Of a stretch of 64,000 nt of DNA, positions 61,419 through 64,000 are shown piece by piece; position 1 is the stretch's first letter; each line of letters opens with the position of its first letter. The stretch comes from a virus: IMG/VR virus record IMGVR_UViG_3300031787_005083, positions 62,001-126,000 of that record, one strand, 5' to 3'. Under the pieces are notes generated by a model. The model was not told the DNA's origin, searched no databases, and worked only from the letters and a program-made list of their open reading frames with translations. Made by a program: the position numbers and the translations under genes.

Positions 61419-62850
61419 AGAAGATTTAAAGCAATATAGAGAACGTGTTCTAGACACTAAGAGCACCAGCTTCTGCGGAGCAAAATGGTATAATGCTACT
61501 ACATGGCTAGGTAGTGGTACCACAGCAAGTTGCCATCATCCTCCAGCACATAAAATTCCAATAGAGGAAATTAAACGTAATTACACTGCTATTCATAATA
61601 CTGAACATAAAAAAGAAATGCGTCGAATGATGCAGTCTGGCGAACGCCCTCGCGAGTGTGAGTACTGTTGGAAAATGGAAGACATGGGCAAAGATGCTGT
61701 TAGTGATCGAACATTTAAAAGTATCATTTATACTGATGAAGAACTACAACAGGCGTTTGATGCAGACATAAACGAAAATACTAATTTAAAAACTTTTGAA
61801 ATTGCATTTGATAGGGTATGTAATCTTGCCTGTTCATATTGTAATGCTAGTTTCTCAACTACATGGGCAAAGGATATTAAAAACAACGGTCCTTATATTA
61901 ATCTTGTAAGTGACGGCGCAGGCGCATTTCATCACGATGGATCTTGGGCACAGCCTTACAAAGACGATGAAGATAATCCCTATGTACAAGCATTTTGGAA
62001 ATGGTGGGATAACGGACTATCAGAAAGTCTACAAGAGTTACGAATCACAGGCGGCGAACCTCTAATGAGTGGTAACACATGGAAATTATTTGATTGGTTT
62101 GAAGCGCAAAACAGTGATATGAGATTTGCTATTAACAGTAACTTAATTGCAAAGTCTGATATTATAGATAAGTTAATTGCTAAATCAAAAAATATTAAAC
62201 ACTTTGATTTGTACACAAGTTGCGAAGCAGTAGGCGATCAAGCAGAATACATACGTGATGGTCTAGATTATCAACTATGGAAAACAAATCTAAAAAGAAT
62301 TCTTACAGAAGCAAACTATAAAGGTGTACACATAATGATGACTATTAATAGTTTATCTTTGTTTAGTATTACTGAATTTCTTGACGAAATGTACCAGCTA
62401 AAAGAAATGACACAAAGTAGAACTCCTACTGTTAGTTTAAATCTGTTAAGATTTCCTAGTTTTCAAAGTCCGTTGGCACTACCTAATCATATTAAAGATC
62501 ATTGCCATAAAAAGCTGTCAACATGGTATGCGCAAAATAAAGACCTACCAGGTTGGCACGAATTTGAACGTGCAAGTATTGAAAGATTAATTGATTATCT
62601 TGTTACAGTAGATGCACCTCATCGCAGAACAAGTAATCCTATTACACTGTGGAGAGACTTTAAAACTTTTTATCAGCAGTACGATCAGCGCAGATCAAAA
62701 TCCATATATGTATTTCCTAAAATTTTAACAGATTGGATTGATACTATACCTGATACAGACATAGCAATAAAAGAGTTAGCAGACAAAGAAGGCTGGGTGT
62801 TAACACCTGACTCAAGGAACATTGATGATCCTATTGCGACCTACAATTAA
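61402..62850 (+). CDS. Radical-SAM protein 2 (paralog)
   Basis: 482 residues. SAM cluster motif C140-NLA-C144-SY-C147 and GGEP at 217-220 in RITGGEPLMSG. C25, C44, C86 and C89 match cysteines of the previous protein exactly in position. It overlaps the upstream gene by 17 bases. The two proteins are diverged paralogs retained side by side, which implies different substrates or a two-subunit enzyme. Confidence 0.85.
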   Translation: MPKKPEEDLKQYRERVLDTKSTSFCGAKWYNATTWLGSGTTASCHHPPAHKIPIEEIKRNYTAIHNTEHKKEMRRMMQSGERPRECEYCWKMEDMGKDAVSDRTFKSIIYTDEELQQAFDADINENTNLKTFEIAFDRVCNLACSYCNASFSTTWAKDIKNNGPYINLVSDGAGAFHHDGSWAQPYKDDEDNPYVQAFWKWWDNGLSESLQELRITGGEPLMSGNTWKLFDWFEAQNSDMRFAINSNLIAKSDIIDKLIAKSKNIKHFDLYTSCEAVGDQAEYIRDGLDYQLWKTNLKRILTEANYKGVHIMMTINSLSLFSITEFLDEMYQLKEMTQSRTPTVSLNLLRFPSFQSPLALPNHIKDHCHKKLSTWYAQNKDLPGWHEFERASIERLIDYLVTVDAPHRRTSNPITLWRDFKTFYQQYDQRRSKSIYVFPKILTDWIDTIPDTDIAIKELADKEGWVLTPDSRNIDDPIATYN

Positions 62851-64000
62851 TTTATATTACGATAATATTGTTAACGGAATACCTGTTCCTAACGGCATAA
62901 CACGATATAAAATTAATAAACAGTACGATATTCCAGTGATGTCTAGTTTAGAATACAGTGATCAAGTCCTTAAAACTACGTATTTTTATAATGTAATGAA
63001 GGCAAACGAAGTCACAGTTAATTTGTTTACTAAAAGAGATATGGCGTCAAATTTATTTTATCCATTGGAGCTTTCAAAAACAGCAATACGGAATCGTCTT
63101 ATTGATATTATTCCGGAAAAGACATTAACTCGTATTAAAAAACGAAAAATGAAATTATTATTACTTTATCAACAATGGATAGGTGATTATAACTTTATGC
63201 AAAATCTTAAAGAAAGAATTGATGTATTAATTCGAAACGGAGTTCCTACTGATCAAATTTATTTAATAACCGGTGATATTAATTGTTCCTATCAGGAATT
63301 ATTTGACAAGGTTAAAGTATTTGGTATTGATTGGTGGCAAATTGCTTATCAACTAACTTGTAAATCTAAGTATCAAAATATTGATTATCATTGGGTCACA
63401 TTTTTACTAGATGATGAAGTGCGTGAAAGTTTTGATATCAATAATTGGAATAATCCCAGTTTACTATTTACAGCATTAACTGGTGAATCGTCAATGCATT
63501 CACTGGCTACTATTACTGAACTAGAATCTAGAGAATTATTAGATAAAGGTTGCTATGAATTTAATGTTAAGAAAAACAAAAATCTAAATTTAGATAGTAA
63601 AATATTTACTAATGAGTCATTGTTAAATAACAAACAGTCAAAAAAAGATATAATTAATAATTTATTATCATCTGAGACAACTATCGCAAATATATCGGAG
63701 TCATTAGAAGACAGTCTATTTGCAATTGTAGCAGAGCCGTTCACACCTATGATGGATAAAACGTATCTGTCAGAAACAAATGCACTATGGGTATCGCCAA
63801 ATATATGGAACGCTATTGCTCAAGGTTATCCTTTTATGGTAGTAGGAAGTTTATCTACTATGCGTTATCTTAATAACGAAGGATATTTTAGTTATGTAGA
63901 TCTGTTTAATGAAACATATGATAGTGTTAGTGATTTAAAAATTAAATTAAATTTAATAATGACTGAAGTTGACAGATTATCTAAATTGTCTAAAGAAGAA
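62825..64000 (+). CDS. Unknown cassette protein, partial at right edge
   Basis: Frame open from ATG at 62825 (MILLRPTINLYYDNIVNG), overlapping the radical-SAM stop by 26 bases, to the window end: 392 residues without a stop. Seen motifs are LLLYQQWIGDYNFMQNLKER, IDVLIRNGVPTDQIYLITGD, INCSYQELFD, then FAIVAEPFTPMMDKTYLSET and NAIAQGYPFMVVGSLSTMRY LNNEGYF. The last block resembles an 'E....TEKxxxPxxxxxPFxxxGxxxxLxxLxxxGF' motif common in phage glycan-linked proteins, but I cannot name the reaction. Probably another member of the sugar/radical-SAM cassette. Confidence 0.6.
   Translation, partial: MILLRPTINLYYDNIVNGIPVPNGITRYKINKQYDIPVMSSLEYSDQVLKTTYFYNVMKANEVTVNLFTKRDMASNLFYPLELSKTAIRNRLIDIIPEKTLTRIKKRKMKLLLLYQQWIGDYNFMQNLKERIDVLIRNGVPTDQIYLITGDINCSYQELFDKVKVFGIDWWQIAYQLTCKSKYQNIDYHWVTFLLDDEVRESFDINNWNNPSLLFTALTGESSMHSLATITELESRELLDKGCYEFNVKKNKNLNLDSKIFTNESLLNNKQSKKDIINNLLSSETTIANISESLEDSLFAIVAEPFTPMMDKTYLSETNALWVSPNIWNAIAQGYPFMVVGSLSTMRYLNNEGYFSYVDLFNETYDSVSDLKIKLNLIMTEVDRLSKLSKEE

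Noticed and set aside
61735-61742. CTGATGA string recalling a hammerhead core
   Set aside because: Inside a coding gene, with no GAAA and closing stems at the needed distances.

Overview
The window is an AT-rich segment of a T4-like contractile-tailed phage (myovirus). The overall style (very large virion proteins, a collar-type fibre gene, gp46/gp47/gp55 homologues, phage radical-SAM and sugar genes) is that of marine T4-like phages of cyanobacteria or SAR11-type bacteria. The host cannot be fixed from the sequence. There are no rRNA genes, recognisable tRNAs, insertion sequences or CRISPR arrays, and coding density is near complete.

Layout. (1) 1-6533, minus: appendage or virion proteins, led by a repeat-rich protein that runs off the left edge. 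(2) 6689-13471, minus: head block in T4 order, read downstream from portal gp20: gp20, small core proteins, protease gp21, scaffold gp22, major capsid gp23. An intrinsic terminator closes it. (3) 13473-16816: a probable tape-measure gene (minus) faces a gp26-type tail-assembly gene (plus). The plus gene carries a textbook -1 frameshift signal that would add 77 residues. (4) 16808-17806, minus: a protein with hydrophobic segments. (5) 17807-18344: a 538-base gap with strong RNA structure on the plus strand and a probable small RNA. (6) 18345-22669, minus: early/middle genes, comprising late sigma factor gp55, recombination nuclease gp47/gp46, a small basic protein and a GIY-YIG protein. (7) 22744-55581, plus: baseplate and tail genes (tail-tube type protein, gp53, a hub-type protein, gp5, gp25, gp6, a 5217-residue giant, then fibre-like genes in paralogous sets). 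(8) 55632 to the right edge, plus: a tightly overlapping cassette of glycosyltransferase-like proteins, a sugar epimerase, two paralogous radical-SAM proteins and unknowns.

Regulation can be read directly. Structural genes are preceded by T4-type late promoters, NATAAATA(C), which gp55 (encoded here) would recognise. gp55, gp47/46 and the right-hand sugar/radical-SAM cassette instead have near-perfect host sigma70 promoters (TTGAC-N16/17-TATAAT type). Many genes are coupled by TAATG or ATGA overlaps, and three use TTG starts with good ribosome sites.

The most notable items are: the frameshift cassette at 16577-16630 (TTTTTTC, 6-nt spacer, 11-bp perfect stem containing the zero-frame stop); the structured RNA candidate at about 17935-18168, ending in an intrinsic terminator; face-to-face late promoters at 15713-15744; a late promoter placed so that its transcript would start on an ATG at 11714; the giant 5217-residue protein; and a radical-SAM pair with an invariant extra four-cysteine set.
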